Below are positions 7,613-15,244 of a DNA stretch of 22,017 bases, one piece after another. The position numbers and the translations under genes were made by a program. The DNA comes from Thermoplasmata archaeon (lineage in GTDB: Archaea; Thermoplasmatota; Thermoplasmata; Lutacidiplasmatales; UBA184): contig JASIEC010000087.1 of assembly GCA_030046135.1 (NCBI GenBank), positions 1 through 22,017 on the forward strand. Direction: 5' to 3'. Position 1 is the first letter of the stretch. Each line of letters begins with the position of its first letter. A model generated the notes under the pieces. It was not told where the DNA came from and ran no database searches. It worked only from the letters and a program-made list of their open reading frames with translations.

Positions 7613-9220
7613 GATCCCCTCGACCGATTCGAGGAGCAGTCGGTCGCCGTCGTCGAAGCTGCGGGTGGCGAGCGTCACCCCCACGAACACCGCGGCGATC
7701 CCGAGCCCGACCGGGGGGAGAGCCCAGAGCGGCAACCGCGGGCCGAGCAGGTACACGAGCGCGCCGACCGGGAGGGCGGTCGCGGTGAGGGGAAGGAGGA
7801 ACGTTCGCCGGAACGGATGGATCTCGTCGCTCGTCGCGATCTCGGCGAGGCAGATCACGTCGAACAGCAGGTTCGAGACCGACCAGGCGATCGCCGCGCC
7901 GAGGTACCCCTCGGACGGCACGAGGAGGATCGCGAGCCCGAGGTCGACGACCGCGGAGACGACGGCGTTCACCAGGAGCTGGCGGGTCCGTCCGAGCGCG
8001 ACGAGCACCGTGGACGCCGGTCCGAGGACGGTCGTCGCCCCGGCCCCGAGCACGGTCACTTCGAGCGGGAGGACGACGGAGGAGTACGCGGAGCCGTAGA
8101 CGAAGTCGAGGGACCGGCTCGGGAGGAGCACGAACAGGAGCGTGAGCGGCAGCGCGAAGACCATCAGCCACTTCGTGATCGTGGCGTAGATCAGCCGCAC
8201 CGGCGAGCGACCCGAGACGCGGAGCGTTCCGGACGCCACCGGCAGGAGGATGTACGCCGCCGACCCAACCCCGATCAGCACGAGGCGCGCGAGCGTGAGC
8301 GAGGCGGTGTACGTTCCGACCTCCCCGGAATGGAACACGCCCAGGACGAGGGTGTCGCCCGAGTTGGCGAGGCTCGTCATCGCGCCGACCACGAACAGGG
8401 GGAGGGCGAGCCGCAGGAGGTGCCGTCGGGCCTCCGGAGCCTCGGGGCCCGGCGGAAGGTGATGCGCGAGGCGGGGGACGGTGTAGGCGACCAGCGCTCC
8501 GAGGGTGACCGCCCCGGCGAGCGCGTAGGAGGCGAGGGCGGCGACGTACGAGATCCGGCCGGGGATCGCCACGAAGGCGATCCCGAGGAAGACGAGGAAC
8601 AGCGCCGGATTCGCGATCTGGAGGAAGATCGCGTTCGGGGTGACGTTCGAGTACCCCTGGAACACCGACGCGAGGAGGTTCGCCGCCGTGAGGGCGCTCA
8701 CGGCGATCGCGAAGTACCGGAGACCCTCCCCGATCAACGGCGACCCGAGCGCCGAGCCGATCTCGGGCGCGAGGAGCCAGAGGGCCGCGCCCGCGACCGC
8801 CGCCGCGGCCCCTCCCACCCAGAGGGAGATGCGGACCATCGCCCGGCGCTCGTCGTCCGACGCGGCGTACGGCAGGCTGCGCGCGATCGCGAGAGGGAGG
8901 CCGAGCGCGCCGACGGCGACCAGGACCTGGGCGAGGGTCAGGTCGAAGGAGAAGGCGCTGTACTCGAGCTTCGAGACCGTGCGCGTGATCAGGACCCGGG
9001 CGGCGAACGTGAAGCCGACCGTCGCCAGCGTCGCGACGATCAGGAACAGGGTTCCCTTGGTGACGGAGGCGAGACCGCCCCGGGCGTCGCTCCCGGCCGC
9101 CGAGCCCCCTCCCGTCGCCTCCGTTCCGGTCGTCCCGCCGGCCGGCGCCGGCTCAGGTGTTCGCGAGGGCGTGCCGGGGCCGCGTTCCGGGGACGGACCG
9201 ACCCCTCCCTCTTCCCGCAC
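7544..9220 (-). CDS. Polysaccharide/lipid-linked glycan flippase (Wzx/MATE-MVF type)
   Basis: Membrane transporter of the MOP superfamily, polysaccharide biosynthesis protein type, which typically flips lipid-linked oligosaccharide across the cytoplasmic membrane. The chosen GTG gives 558 residues: a Gly/Pro/Glu-rich cytoplasmic N-terminus of about 55 residues, then about 14 hydrophobic helices. The first helix begins KGTLFLIVATLATVGF and is followed by the typical ARVLITRTVSKLEYSAFSF. FQGYSNVTPNA, ANSGDTLVLGVFHSGEVGTY and GYLGAAIAWSVSN are also family-like. A longer reading to 9451 is possible, but it runs through the preceding hairpin gene and has no homologous content there. The gene follows the hairpin gene after 32 bases, so the two are probably an operon. 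The cargo is not determined; an N-glycan or surface glycan donor is the natural guess. Confidence 0.9.
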   Translation of the reverse strand: MREEGGVGPSPERGPGTPSRTPEPAPAGGTTGTEATGGGSAAGSDARGGLASVTKGTLFLIVATLATVGFTFAARVLITRTVSKLEYSAFSFDLTLAQVLVAVGALGLPLAIARSLPYAASDDERRAMVRISLWVGGAAAAVAGAALWLLAPEIGSALGSPLIGEGLRYFAIAVSALTAANLLASVFQGYSNVTPNAIFLQIANPALFLVFLGIAFVAIPGRISYVAALASYALAGAVTLGALVAYTVPRLAHHLPPGPEAPEARRHLLRLALPLFVVGAMTSLANSGDTLVLGVFHSGEVGTYTASLTLARLVLIGVGSAAYILLPVASGTLRVSGRSPVRLIYATITKWLMVFALPLTLLFVLLPSRSLDFVYGSAYSSVVLPLEVTVLGAGATTVLGPASTVLVALGRTRQLLVNAVVSAVVDLGLAILLVPSEGYLGAAIAWSVSNLLFDVICLAEIATSDEIHPFRRTFLLPLTATALPVGALVYLLGPRLPLWALPPVGLGIAAVFVGVTLATRSFDDGDRLLLESVEGILGRRLPLVRRWVRPRAEERPRT

Positions 9221-9252
9221 CGAGCCGGACGACGGAACGGGCCGCGGGGGGA

Positions 9253-9591
9253 CTACTGGCCGCCCTCGGGCTCGTACGGGCTCTCGGGTTGGGCCCCTTC
9301 CTCCGACCAGGTCGGCGCCGCGGTCTCCTCCGGCGTCCCAGGCTTCTTGCGCCGCCGGCGGAGGAGGAGCAGAGCGAGGAGCAGCGCGACGATCACGACC
9401 GCGACGGAGGTCGTCACGGCCCAGACCGGGAACGCTGATGGGGCCGGACACTTGCCGTACGTGCAGCTCGACTGCGCGAGGACGACGCCCGTGTTCGGGG
9501 TGAGCCCGGCGGCGACGACCGTCGCCACCATCGCGAGCCCCAGAATGATCGGAATGACCCGGCGGCTCTCGCTCCGCCCCTCGGTCGGCAC
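9253..9591 (-). CDS. Two-span membrane protein with C-x4-C loop (paralogue 2)
   Basis: Paralogue of the protein at 6520-7140, 112 residues, starting at GTG. Basic N-terminus (RSESRR), hydrophobic segment about 13-30, outer loop with GLTPNTGVV and CTYGKC (C43/C48), FPVWAV leading into a second span about 55-77, then RRRRKK and a short acidic tail rich in Glu, Pro and Gly ending in EGGQ. By hand alignment about 49 of 71 residues across the two spans and loop are identical to the paralogue, while the tails differ in length and sequence. It heads the operon that ends in the Wzx-type flippase and is divergent from the large membrane protein at 9718. A TTTAAA box lies 43 bases upstream. No known family comes to mind. 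Confidence 0.88.
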   Translation of the reverse strand: MPTEGRSESRRVIPIILGLAMVATVVAAGLTPNTGVVLAQSSCTYGKCPAPSAFPVWAVTTSVAVVIVALLLALLLLRRRRKKPGTPEETAAPTWSEEGAQPESPYEPEGGQ

Positions 9592-9630
9592 TGCTCGGAG
9601 TCCTCGCCTAGGGGAGGGGTGCGGCCCTGC

Positions 9631-9636
9631 TTTAAA
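9631..9636 (-). promoter_or_regulatory. TATA box for hairpin-flippase operon
   Basis: TTTAAA stands out in a GC-rich 126-base divergent gap. It is centred 43 bases before the GTG at 9591, predicting a transcript start near 9608 and a leader of about 17 bases. Confidence 0.55.
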
Positions 9637-9690
9637 TCTGCCGAGGGACCGGGGGTCGCCCCTCGTCCCGTCCCGAGCCGCCGCTCGGGG

Positions 9691-9696
9691 CTTTAA
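9691..9696 (+). promoter_or_regulatory. TATA box for the large membrane protein
   Basis: CTTTAA is centred about 25 bases before the GTG at 9718, the spacing expected when transcription starts at or next to the start codon (leaderless mRNA). This supports GTG 9718 as the start. Confidence 0.55.
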
Positions 9697-9717
9697 CCCC
9701 GGCCGGAGTCTCGGGCC

Positions 9718-11742
9718 GTGACCCCCCCGGGGCCGTCGGGGTTCGGGTGGGCCGTCACGCTCCTCGTCTGGGCGCTGTCGATCGCGGTGGTCGGAGAGGT
9801 CGTCCGAGGCGTCGGATCCCGCAAGGTCTCGTTCTGGCGAACCGCGGAACCGATCGAGCGCGGGCTCCTCGACCTCTATCTCGGCGGCGCGGTGATGTAC
9901 CTTGTCGCCGCCCTGCCGCTCGGAGTGTTCGGACTCCCCGCCGTCGAGGCGATCTCGATCGGCGCGGCGGGCGTCCTTGTCGCCCGGCTCGGGCTCGCGC
10001 GACGACGGGGCACGCCATCGTCCGCCCCCGATCTCGTGGGGCGGCTGATCCGGCCCTGGACGCTGGTCGCGATCGCCTCCGCGCTCGGGCTCTTCGCGGT
10101 GGAGCTGGCCGCGGCCCTCCCGGTCGCGACCGGCAACACGTACGACTCGAGCCTCCTCACGACGTACGTTGCGCTCCTCCTCCAACACGGGACGATCCCG
10201 CTCTCGTTCCGCCCGTACGCGCAGGCGGCGATCCTCTACCCCCAGGCGACCACGGTCTGGCTCGCGGGAGCCCAGACGACGTTCGGGCTCCCGGCGGCCC
10301 GGACCTCGCTCCTGGTCACCCCCCTGTTCCTCGCCCTCGAACCGCTCGCCGGCTTCGTGTTCGGTCGCAAGCTGTTCGGCAGCGACCGGGGCGGGGCGTG
10401 CGCCGCCATCGTCCTCGCCTGGCTCGGCCCCGGCACCCGCGGGTGGGTGGGGGGGAGCAACGACTTCGTCCTCGCCGCGCCGCTCGTCCTCCTCCTCGCC
10501 TCCGAGGTCGTGGGATGGATCGGCCCCGCGGTCCCGTCGTGGGGCGACGCCGTCGGGTTCGGGGTGCTCGTCGGGTACTCCGCGGCGATCAACCCGGTCG
10601 GGGCGGAGTGGCTCCTGCCCGCGATCGGGCTGGCGGCCGCGCTCGGCCGCCCGGGGCTGTGGGAGGCGCCCCGGCGGTGGCTCTCGCGGTGGGGCGTGGC
10701 GCTCGGCGCCTCGTTCGTGGGGGTGAGCCCGTCCCTCTACACCCTCGTCCGCGGGCTCCGGAGCCCGGGGTTCGTCCCCGGCGCGCCCTCCTCGCTCGCG
10801 AGCTCCCCGACCGGGATCAGCGTGGCCCAGTTCTTCGGGAGCATCGACCCGTTCCTGTTCCGATCGGGCGACGTCGAGCTCTCCCCGATCCCCCTCGTCC
10901 GGCTCGAGCTGGCGGTCCTCCTCGTTCTCGGGGTCGTGGGGCTGCTCGTCGCGGTGCCCTCGTCCCTCGGCCCCGCGATGGACCGGTTCCGGCGATGGTC
11001 TCTCGGGGCGGGGATCGCGATCGTGGGATGGCTCGCGCTGCTCGTCGCCGCGGCGCCGGCGGGCTCGCCGCTCCGCGGGATCTCCTACATCACGAACGAG
11101 TCGGAGCTCTCCGCCTGCCTCTTCCTCGTCTTCTCGCTCGTCGCGACCCTCCCGCTCCTGGCGTGCCTCGATCGGCTCCGCGACGTGCTCGGCCGGCCGG
11201 GGGCCCCGAACGCGCCGCCCCGCCGTACGGGCGGGCGGGGGATCGGCCCGGCCGAGGTCCTCCTGCCGCTCGCGGTGGCCCTCGTGATCGTGGTGCCGGG
11301 CGTCGTCCTGACGCCGACCCAGCTCACCCCGGTCCTCTCGGAGCTCTACACGGACTTCGGCAACGTCTCCGCGGCCGACTTCGCCCTGCTCGAGTGGGCG
11401 GGCTCGCACCTCCCGGCGGGCAGTCGCGTCCTCGTCGCGCCGGGGAGCGCCGCGGAGTTCCTTCCGGGGTACGCGCGCGACCTCGTCGTGCTCTACCCGA
11501 TGGAACCCGGAGGACTCGCGATCAACGCCTCGTACGCGATCGTCGTGGGGGAGCTCACGAACGGCACGCTCACGGGCCCCGGGAACGCCTCCCTCGCCGC
11601 CCTCGACGTCCAGTACATCGCCGTCACCGGGACGAACACGGTCCTCTGGCCCCCGTTCTCCCCGGCGCCGCTGCTCCTCTACCCGGCGACGTTCCCGGTC
11701 GCCTTCCACGAAGGGGATGCCTACGTCTTCGCCCGGAGCTAG
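9718..11742 (+). CDS. Polytopic membrane protein, glycosyltransferase (GT-C)-like, with outer C-terminal domain
   Basis: 674-residue integral membrane protein with a dozen or more hydrophobic helices up to about residue 530, then a domain of about 140 residues probably outside the cell. Features resembling archaeal GT-C-type or PMT-like proteins are YPQATTVWLAGAQ in the first third, a conserved GGSNDFVLAAPL, and a terminal domain starting near ADFALLEWAGSHLPAGSRVL. No DxD-type catalytic motif could be assigned confidently, so the enzyme activity is uncertain. Four N-glycosylation sequons cluster in the terminal domain (N549, N603, N615, N623), with a fifth at N460. It is divergent from the hairpin-flippase operon, consistent with a role in surface glycan assembly. 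It ends 12 bases from the convergent korB. Confidence 0.8.
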   Translation: MTPPGPSGFGWAVTLLVWALSIAVVGEVVRGVGSRKVSFWRTAEPIERGLLDLYLGGAVMYLVAALPLGVFGLPAVEAISIGAAGVLVARLGLARRRGTPSSAPDLVGRLIRPWTLVAIASALGLFAVELAAALPVATGNTYDSSLLTTYVALLLQHGTIPLSFRPYAQAAILYPQATTVWLAGAQTTFGLPAARTSLLVTPLFLALEPLAGFVFGRKLFGSDRGGACAAIVLAWLGPGTRGWVGGSNDFVLAAPLVLLLASEVVGWIGPAVPSWGDAVGFGVLVGYSAAINPVGAEWLLPAIGLAAALGRPGLWEAPRRWLSRWGVALGASFVGVSPSLYTLVRGLRSPGFVPGAPSSLASSPTGISVAQFFGSIDPFLFRSGDVELSPIPLVRLELAVLLVLGVVGLLVAVPSSLGPAMDRFRRWSLGAGIAIVGWLALLVAAAPAGSPLRGISYITNESELSACLFLVFSLVATLPLLACLDRLRDVLGRPGAPNAPPRRTGGRGIGPAEVLLPLAVALVIVVPGVVLTPTQLTPVLSELYTDFGNVSAADFALLEWAGSHLPAGSRVLVAPGSAAEFLPGYARDLVVLYPMEPGGLAINASYAIVVGELTNGTLTGPGNASLAALDVQYIAVTGTNTVLWPPFSPAPLLLYPATFPVAFHEGDAYVFARS

Positions 11743-11754
11743 GGACGGGCCCGA

Positions 11755-12654
11755 CTAGACGAACTCGTCGAGGACCGGCCCCGGGTCGCGCAGCCCGGTC
11801 GGCTGCAGCGCGAGGGGTCCCGCGTGCAGGACCTCCTCGAGCTCCTCGTACGTCGGCCGCTCCGTCCGGTAGAACAGTCCGATCGGGATCTTCTCCCCCC
11901 ACTCGAGCGACCTCTGCCAGGCCTGGACGATGTCCGAGGGGTCGTGGCCCGAGCTCTCGAGCTTGTAGACGCGCTGGCGGAAGAAGTCGAACGTGTTGAT
12001 CTTGTTGTAGGTGACGCACGGGCTGAAGACGTCGTCGAACGCGAACCCCTTGTGCCGGATCCCGTTCGCGATCAGGTCGACCAGGTGCTTCACGTCGCCC
12101 GAGAAGCCGCGCGCGACGTACGTCGCGCCGCTCGCGAGGGCGAGCGCGACCGGGTCGATCGGGGTCTCGATGACCCCCGTCGGCGTCGACTTCGTGAGGT
12201 GGCCCATCGTCGAGGTGGGGCTCGCCTGGCCGGTGGTGAGGCCGTAGATCTGGTTGTCCATCGTGACGTAGGTGAGGTCGACGTTCCGGCGCATCGTGTG
12301 CACGAAGTGCCCCACGCCGATCCCGAACCCGTCCCCGTCCCCCCCGGTCCCGATCACCGTGAGTCCGTGGTTCCCCCAGCGGATCCCCTCGGCGACGGGG
12401 AGCACGCGGCCGTGGACCCCGTGGAACCCGTAGGAGGAGAGGAAGTGCGGGAGGTTCGACGAGCAGCCGATCCCCGAGACGAGGACGACGTCGTGCGAGG
12501 GGATCGCGAGGCGCTTCAGCGCCATCTCGATCGCGGCCACGACCCCGAAATCCCCGCAGCCGGGACACCAGGTCGGCTTCGTCTCCGACTTTCCCACGAC
12601 GGGCAGGGCGGTCGGCGGGCTCGACGGGACCGCTCGGGCGCTACTGTCCGCCAT
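11755..12654 (-). CDS. korB: 2-oxoacid:ferredoxin oxidoreductase, beta subunit
   Basis: Thiamine-diphosphate-binding subunit that oxidatively decarboxylates 2-oxoacids (2-oxoglutarate, pyruvate or others) with CoA and passes electrons to ferredoxin. The protein has 299 residues. Seen are CPGCGDFG (C30/C33), GIGCSS (C64) and SPCVTYN (C213), the four cysteines that hold the single [4Fe-4S] cluster in the two-subunit archaeal enzymes. TGGDGDGFGIG (103-113) with MDNQIYGLTTGQ (132-143) forms the ThDP/Mg site. The TKSTPTG segment (154-160) is also family-like. Its ATG overlaps the end of korA by 14 bases, so the subunits are co-translated. Substrate range cannot be read with confidence. Confidence 0.96.
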   Translation of the reverse strand: MADSSARAVPSSPPTALPVVGKSETKPTWCPGCGDFGVVAAIEMALKRLAIPSHDVVLVSGIGCSSNLPHFLSSYGFHGVHGRVLPVAEGIRWGNHGLTVIGTGGDGDGFGIGVGHFVHTMRRNVDLTYVTMDNQIYGLTTGQASPTSTMGHLTKSTPTGVIETPIDPVALALASGATYVARGFSGDVKHLVDLIANGIRHKGFAFDDVFSPCVTYNKINTFDFFRQRVYKLESSGHDPSDIVQAWQRSLEWGEKIPIGLFYRTERPTYEELEEVLHAGPLALQPTGLRDPGPVLDEFV

Positions 12655-14395
12655 GGGACGGCCCCTCCATCGCCCGGGCCACGATCTCGTGGGGAGAAAA
12701 CGGCTCCCCGTCGTACTTCAGCAGGCGATCGGTGATCTCGAACCCCGTCTCGGCCCGCAGGAGGCGACCGAACTGGCCGGAGTAGTTCGCCTCGACGAGC
12801 ACCGGGCGCTTCGCGCCCTCGAGCAGCGATCGGACCTTCGCGGGCTCGAGCGGGTAGACGGCGGGGAACCGGAGGAGGTTCGCCGGCCGCCCCCGCTCCG
12901 CGAGCTCCGCGATCGCGTCCCGGACGGCGCCGATCGTGGATCCCCAGGTGACGAACGTGATCGGCGCGTCGGCCGCGCCCTCGAGGACGGGAGGCGGAAC
13001 CGACCGCGCGAGGCCGTCGAGCTTGTGCATCCGCTTGTCCATCATCCGTTGCCGTTCGGAGATCCACACCGGGATCCCCGCGCGCACGTCCGAGATGAGA
13101 TGCCCTCGCTCGTCGTGCTCGTCCGAACCCGCGATGAACTGGAGCCCCGGCTGGCCCGGGAGCGCCCGCGGCGAGACGCCCGACTCGGTGATCTGGTAGC
13201 GGAGGTAGTCGCCGCCGTTCGGCGTGACGGTGAAGAGCGACGGCGGGGCGGAGGGCACCGAGACCTCCTCGCGATCGACCGTGGCGAAGTTCTCGGAGAG
13301 ATGGAAGTCGCTCGCGAGCAGGATCGGCGTCTGCCACTCCTCCGCGAGGCGGAACGCGTCGACCGTGGCCGAGTACGCCTCGATCGGGTGCGACGGGGCG
13401 AGGATGGCGCGAGGGAACTCTCCCTGGCCCGCGCCGAGCATGAGGTTGAGGTCCCCCTGCTCCGTCTTCGTCGGGAGCCCGGTCGACGGACCGCTCCGCT
13501 GCGATTCCACGACCACGAGCGGGGTCTCGGTCATCCCCGCCATCCCGAGCGCCTCGACCATCAGCGAGAACCCGCCGCCGCTCGTCGCGGTCATCGATCG
13601 CACGCCCGCGAACGACGCGCCGATCGCCATGTGGATCGCGGCGAGCTCGTCCTCGGCCTGCTTCACCACGACCCCGAGGCTCCGCGCGTGGGCGGCGAGC
13701 CAGTGCATGATCGTCGACGCCGGGGTCATGGGGTACTGTGCGAGGAACTTGCAGCCCCCGGCGACCGCGCCGAGGGCGATCGCCTGGTTCCCCGTCATGA
13801 GGAGCTTCGGCGAGCCGCGCCGACCGAGGGCCCGCGCGCTCACGCTCGCGTGCTGCTCGGCGAACTTGTAGCCGTCCGTGCTCGCCCCGAGGTTCCAGTC
13901 GACGACCTCCCCCTTCTTCTTGCCGAACGAGTCGGCGAGCACCTGATGCAGAAGGTCGAGGGGAAGGCCCGCGACGTACGCGACGGCGCCGAGCCCCCCG
14001 GCGTTCTGCAGGATCGACTGGCTAGTGTACTTCCTCGCGATCTCGAGCGTCGGGACGGGGAGGAGCGTGACCTGGGGCGGCAGCTGGCTCGCGTCGACCG
14101 CGAACTTCTCCGGATCGTGGATGACCACGGCCCCGGGGCGGAGCTGGGCCGAATGGATCTCGACGGTCGCCTTGTCGAGGGCGTACAGCACGTCCGCCGC
14201 GTCGCCCTGCGAGTAGAGCCGCGACCCTGACGCCCGGGCCTGGAACCAGACGTGCCCTCCCCGGATGACGGACTGGTAGGCGTTGAGCGCGAAGACATGG
14301 AGGCCGCTCCGCGAGAAGCCGCGGGCCACCGCTTCGCCGATCGAGGCAATCCCGTCGCCGGCCTGCCCGCCGACGCGGACCGAGATCTCCTCCAT
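12641..14395 (-). CDS. korA: 2-oxoacid:ferredoxin oxidoreductase, fused gamma-alpha subunit
   Basis: 584 residues. The N-terminal gamma domain (about 1-190) has GGQAGDGI (9-16), a NAYQSVIRGGHVWFQ stretch and INAGG-like LQNAGGLGAVAY. The alpha domain (about 195-584) carries GNQAIALGAV, YPMTPAS (221-227) in the active-site loop, ATSGGGFSLMVEALGMAG, and GLPTKTEQGDLN. The fused gamma-alpha form paired with a separate beta subunit is the arrangement of Sulfolobus-type and many other archaeal and bacterial enzymes. The complex feeds CoA thioesters into the TCA cycle or, with the ADP-forming acyl-CoA synthetase at 15081-17231, into ATP synthesis. A TATTAAT box lies 27 bases before the ATG. Transcribed first in the korA-korB operon. 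Confidence 0.96.
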   Translation of the reverse strand: MEEISVRVGGQAGDGIASIGEAVARGFSRSGLHVFALNAYQSVIRGGHVWFQARASGSRLYSQGDAADVLYALDKATVEIHSAQLRPGAVVIHDPEKFAVDASQLPPQVTLLPVPTLEIARKYTSQSILQNAGGLGAVAYVAGLPLDLLHQVLADSFGKKKGEVVDWNLGASTDGYKFAEQHASVSARALGRRGSPKLLMTGNQAIALGAVAGGCKFLAQYPMTPASTIMHWLAAHARSLGVVVKQAEDELAAIHMAIGASFAGVRSMTATSGGGFSLMVEALGMAGMTETPLVVVESQRSGPSTGLPTKTEQGDLNLMLGAGQGEFPRAILAPSHPIEAYSATVDAFRLAEEWQTPILLASDFHLSENFATVDREEVSVPSAPPSLFTVTPNGGDYLRYQITESGVSPRALPGQPGLQFIAGSDEHDERGHLISDVRAGIPVWISERQRMMDKRMHKLDGLARSVPPPVLEGAADAPITFVTWGSTIGAVRDAIAELAERGRPANLLRFPAVYPLEPAKVRSLLEGAKRPVLVEANYSGQFGRLLRAETGFEITDRLLKYDGEPFSPHEIVARAMEGPSHGGQ

Positions 14396-14418
14396 CGAGG
14401 GGTTTCAGGAGGGGACGC

Positions 14419-14425
14419 TATTAAT
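14419..14425. promoter_or_regulatory. TATA box between korA and moaD, possibly shared
   Basis: TATTAAT is the sole AT-rich run in the 82-base divergent gap. It is centred 27 bases from the korA ATG, the leaderless spacing, and 56 bases from the moaD ATG, which would give moaD a leader of about 30 bases. The core ATTAAT is self-complementary, so it could be read from both strands. Confidence 0.55.
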
Positions 14426-14477
14426 CGGTACGGGTCGTGCCGAACCTCCGCGGGCCGTCCGGGCCCCGGGGACGAGG

Positions 14478-14735
14478 ATGGCCCGAGCGATCCGGATCCG
14501 CCTGTTCGCCTCCGCCCGGCAGGCGGTCGGCGAGACGACGATCGCCTGGCCCGCCCCGTCCTCCGGCGTCCCCGCACGGGAGGTCGTGCGGCAGCTCGCC
14601 GAGGCGTACCCCCGTCTCCGGGAGACGCTGCGGGCCTGCCGGTTCCTCCGCAACGACCGGTATCTCACCGACCTCGAGACGACGATCCGCCCGGGGGACG
14701 AGTTCTCGGTCCACCCGCCGTACGGGGGCGGATGA
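14478..14735 (+). CDS. moaD: Molybdopterin synthase small subunit / sulfur carrier
   Basis: 85-residue beta-grasp ubiquitin-like protein. It opens with the strand IRIRLFASARQAVGE and ends in PPYGGG. The C-terminal Gly-Gly is thiocarboxylated so that MoaE can transfer sulfur to precursor Z (cyclic pyranopterin) to make molybdopterin, here more likely for a tungsten- or molybdenum-enzyme. The start is the ATG immediately after a purine-rich GGGACGAGG, which could pair with 16S rRNA. The stop overlaps the moaE start as ATGA. Other archaeal MoaD-like proteins also serve as SAMP-type modifiers or tRNA-thiolation carriers, but direct linkage to moaE makes molybdopterin the best reading. Confidence 0.92.
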   Translation: MARAIRIRLFASARQAVGETTIAWPAPSSGVPAREVVRQLAEAYPRLRETLRACRFLRNDRYLTDLETTIRPGDEFSVHPPYGGG

Positions 14736-15244
14736 GCGACGACGTCCGGCTCTCCCGGTCGAGGCTCTCCGCGAGCGACGCGGTCCGCGCGCTCTCCCGG
14801 GGCGGACCGGGCGCGGTGGTCGTCTTCACGGGCGCGGTCCGCCCGGATCGAGCTCGCGGCGGGACCGTCGTCGCCCTCGACTACGAGGTCGATCTCGGCC
14901 CGGGGATCGCTCGCCTCCGGGCCCTCGCGGCGGAGACCCGACGCCGCTTCGGCGCCCGCCGGGTCGTGGCGTGGCACCGGTTCGGCCGGGTTCGCGCGGG
15001 GGAGGTCGCCGTGGTCGTGGGGGCCGCGAGCGACCACCGCGACGAGGCGTTCCGGGCGGCCCGTCACCTCATCGAGGAGGTCAAGCGGTCGGTCCCGATC
15101 TGGAAGGAGGCGCGAGCACGACGCGGGCGTCGACCGCGACGACCCCCTCGCCGGTCGGTCGGACGAGCAGCGGGTTCAGGTCGAGCTCGACCACCTCGGG
15201 GCGCTCGACCGCGAGCTGCGAGATCCTCTCGATCGCCTCGGTGA
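14732..15244 (+). CDS. moaE: Molybdopterin synthase large subunit, with overlapping 3' extension
   Basis: 170 residues as read. Residues 1-126 are a normal MoaE: GAVVVFTGAVR (27-37), LDYEVDLG (49-56; the usual form is LEYE), WHRFGRVRAGEVAVVVG (81-97), HRDEAFRAARHLIEEVKRSV with K118, and PIWKEA with K125. The two lysines match the catalytic pair of characterised MoaE proteins. Residues 127-170 are Arg-, Pro- and Ser-rich and unlike any MoaE tail. From base 15081 on, the gene runs antisense over the last codons of the acyl-CoA synthetase, an overlap of 164 bases. The tail therefore looks like read-through after loss of the ancestral stop, not a functional domain. The gene is translationally coupled to moaD. 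Confidence 0.9.
   Translation: MSDDVRLSRSRLSASDAVRALSRGGPGAVVVFTGAVRPDRARGGTVVALDYEVDLGPGIARLRALAAETRRRFGARRVVAWHRFGRVRAGEVAVVVGAASDHRDEAFRAARHLIEEVKRSVPIWKEARARRGRRPRRPPRRSVGRAAGSGRARPPRGARPRAARSSRSPR

Noticed and set aside
9221..9451. Longer N-terminus for the flippase
   Set aside because: It would overlap most of the conserved part of the hairpin gene in another frame, and the added residues are Arg/Pro/Gly-rich without a pattern.
7817..9721. A long plus-strand frame opposite the flippase and hairpin genes
   Set aside because: Composition is Arg/Glu/Gly repetition typical of antisense GC-rich DNA, and the opposite strand has clear membrane proteins.
9253..11709. An 818-codon open frame on the minus strand opposite the large membrane protein
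   Set aside because: Only its last 112 codons (9253-9591) encode a sensible protein. The rest is Arg/Glu/Asp/Pro-rich antisense reading of the GC-rich membrane gene.
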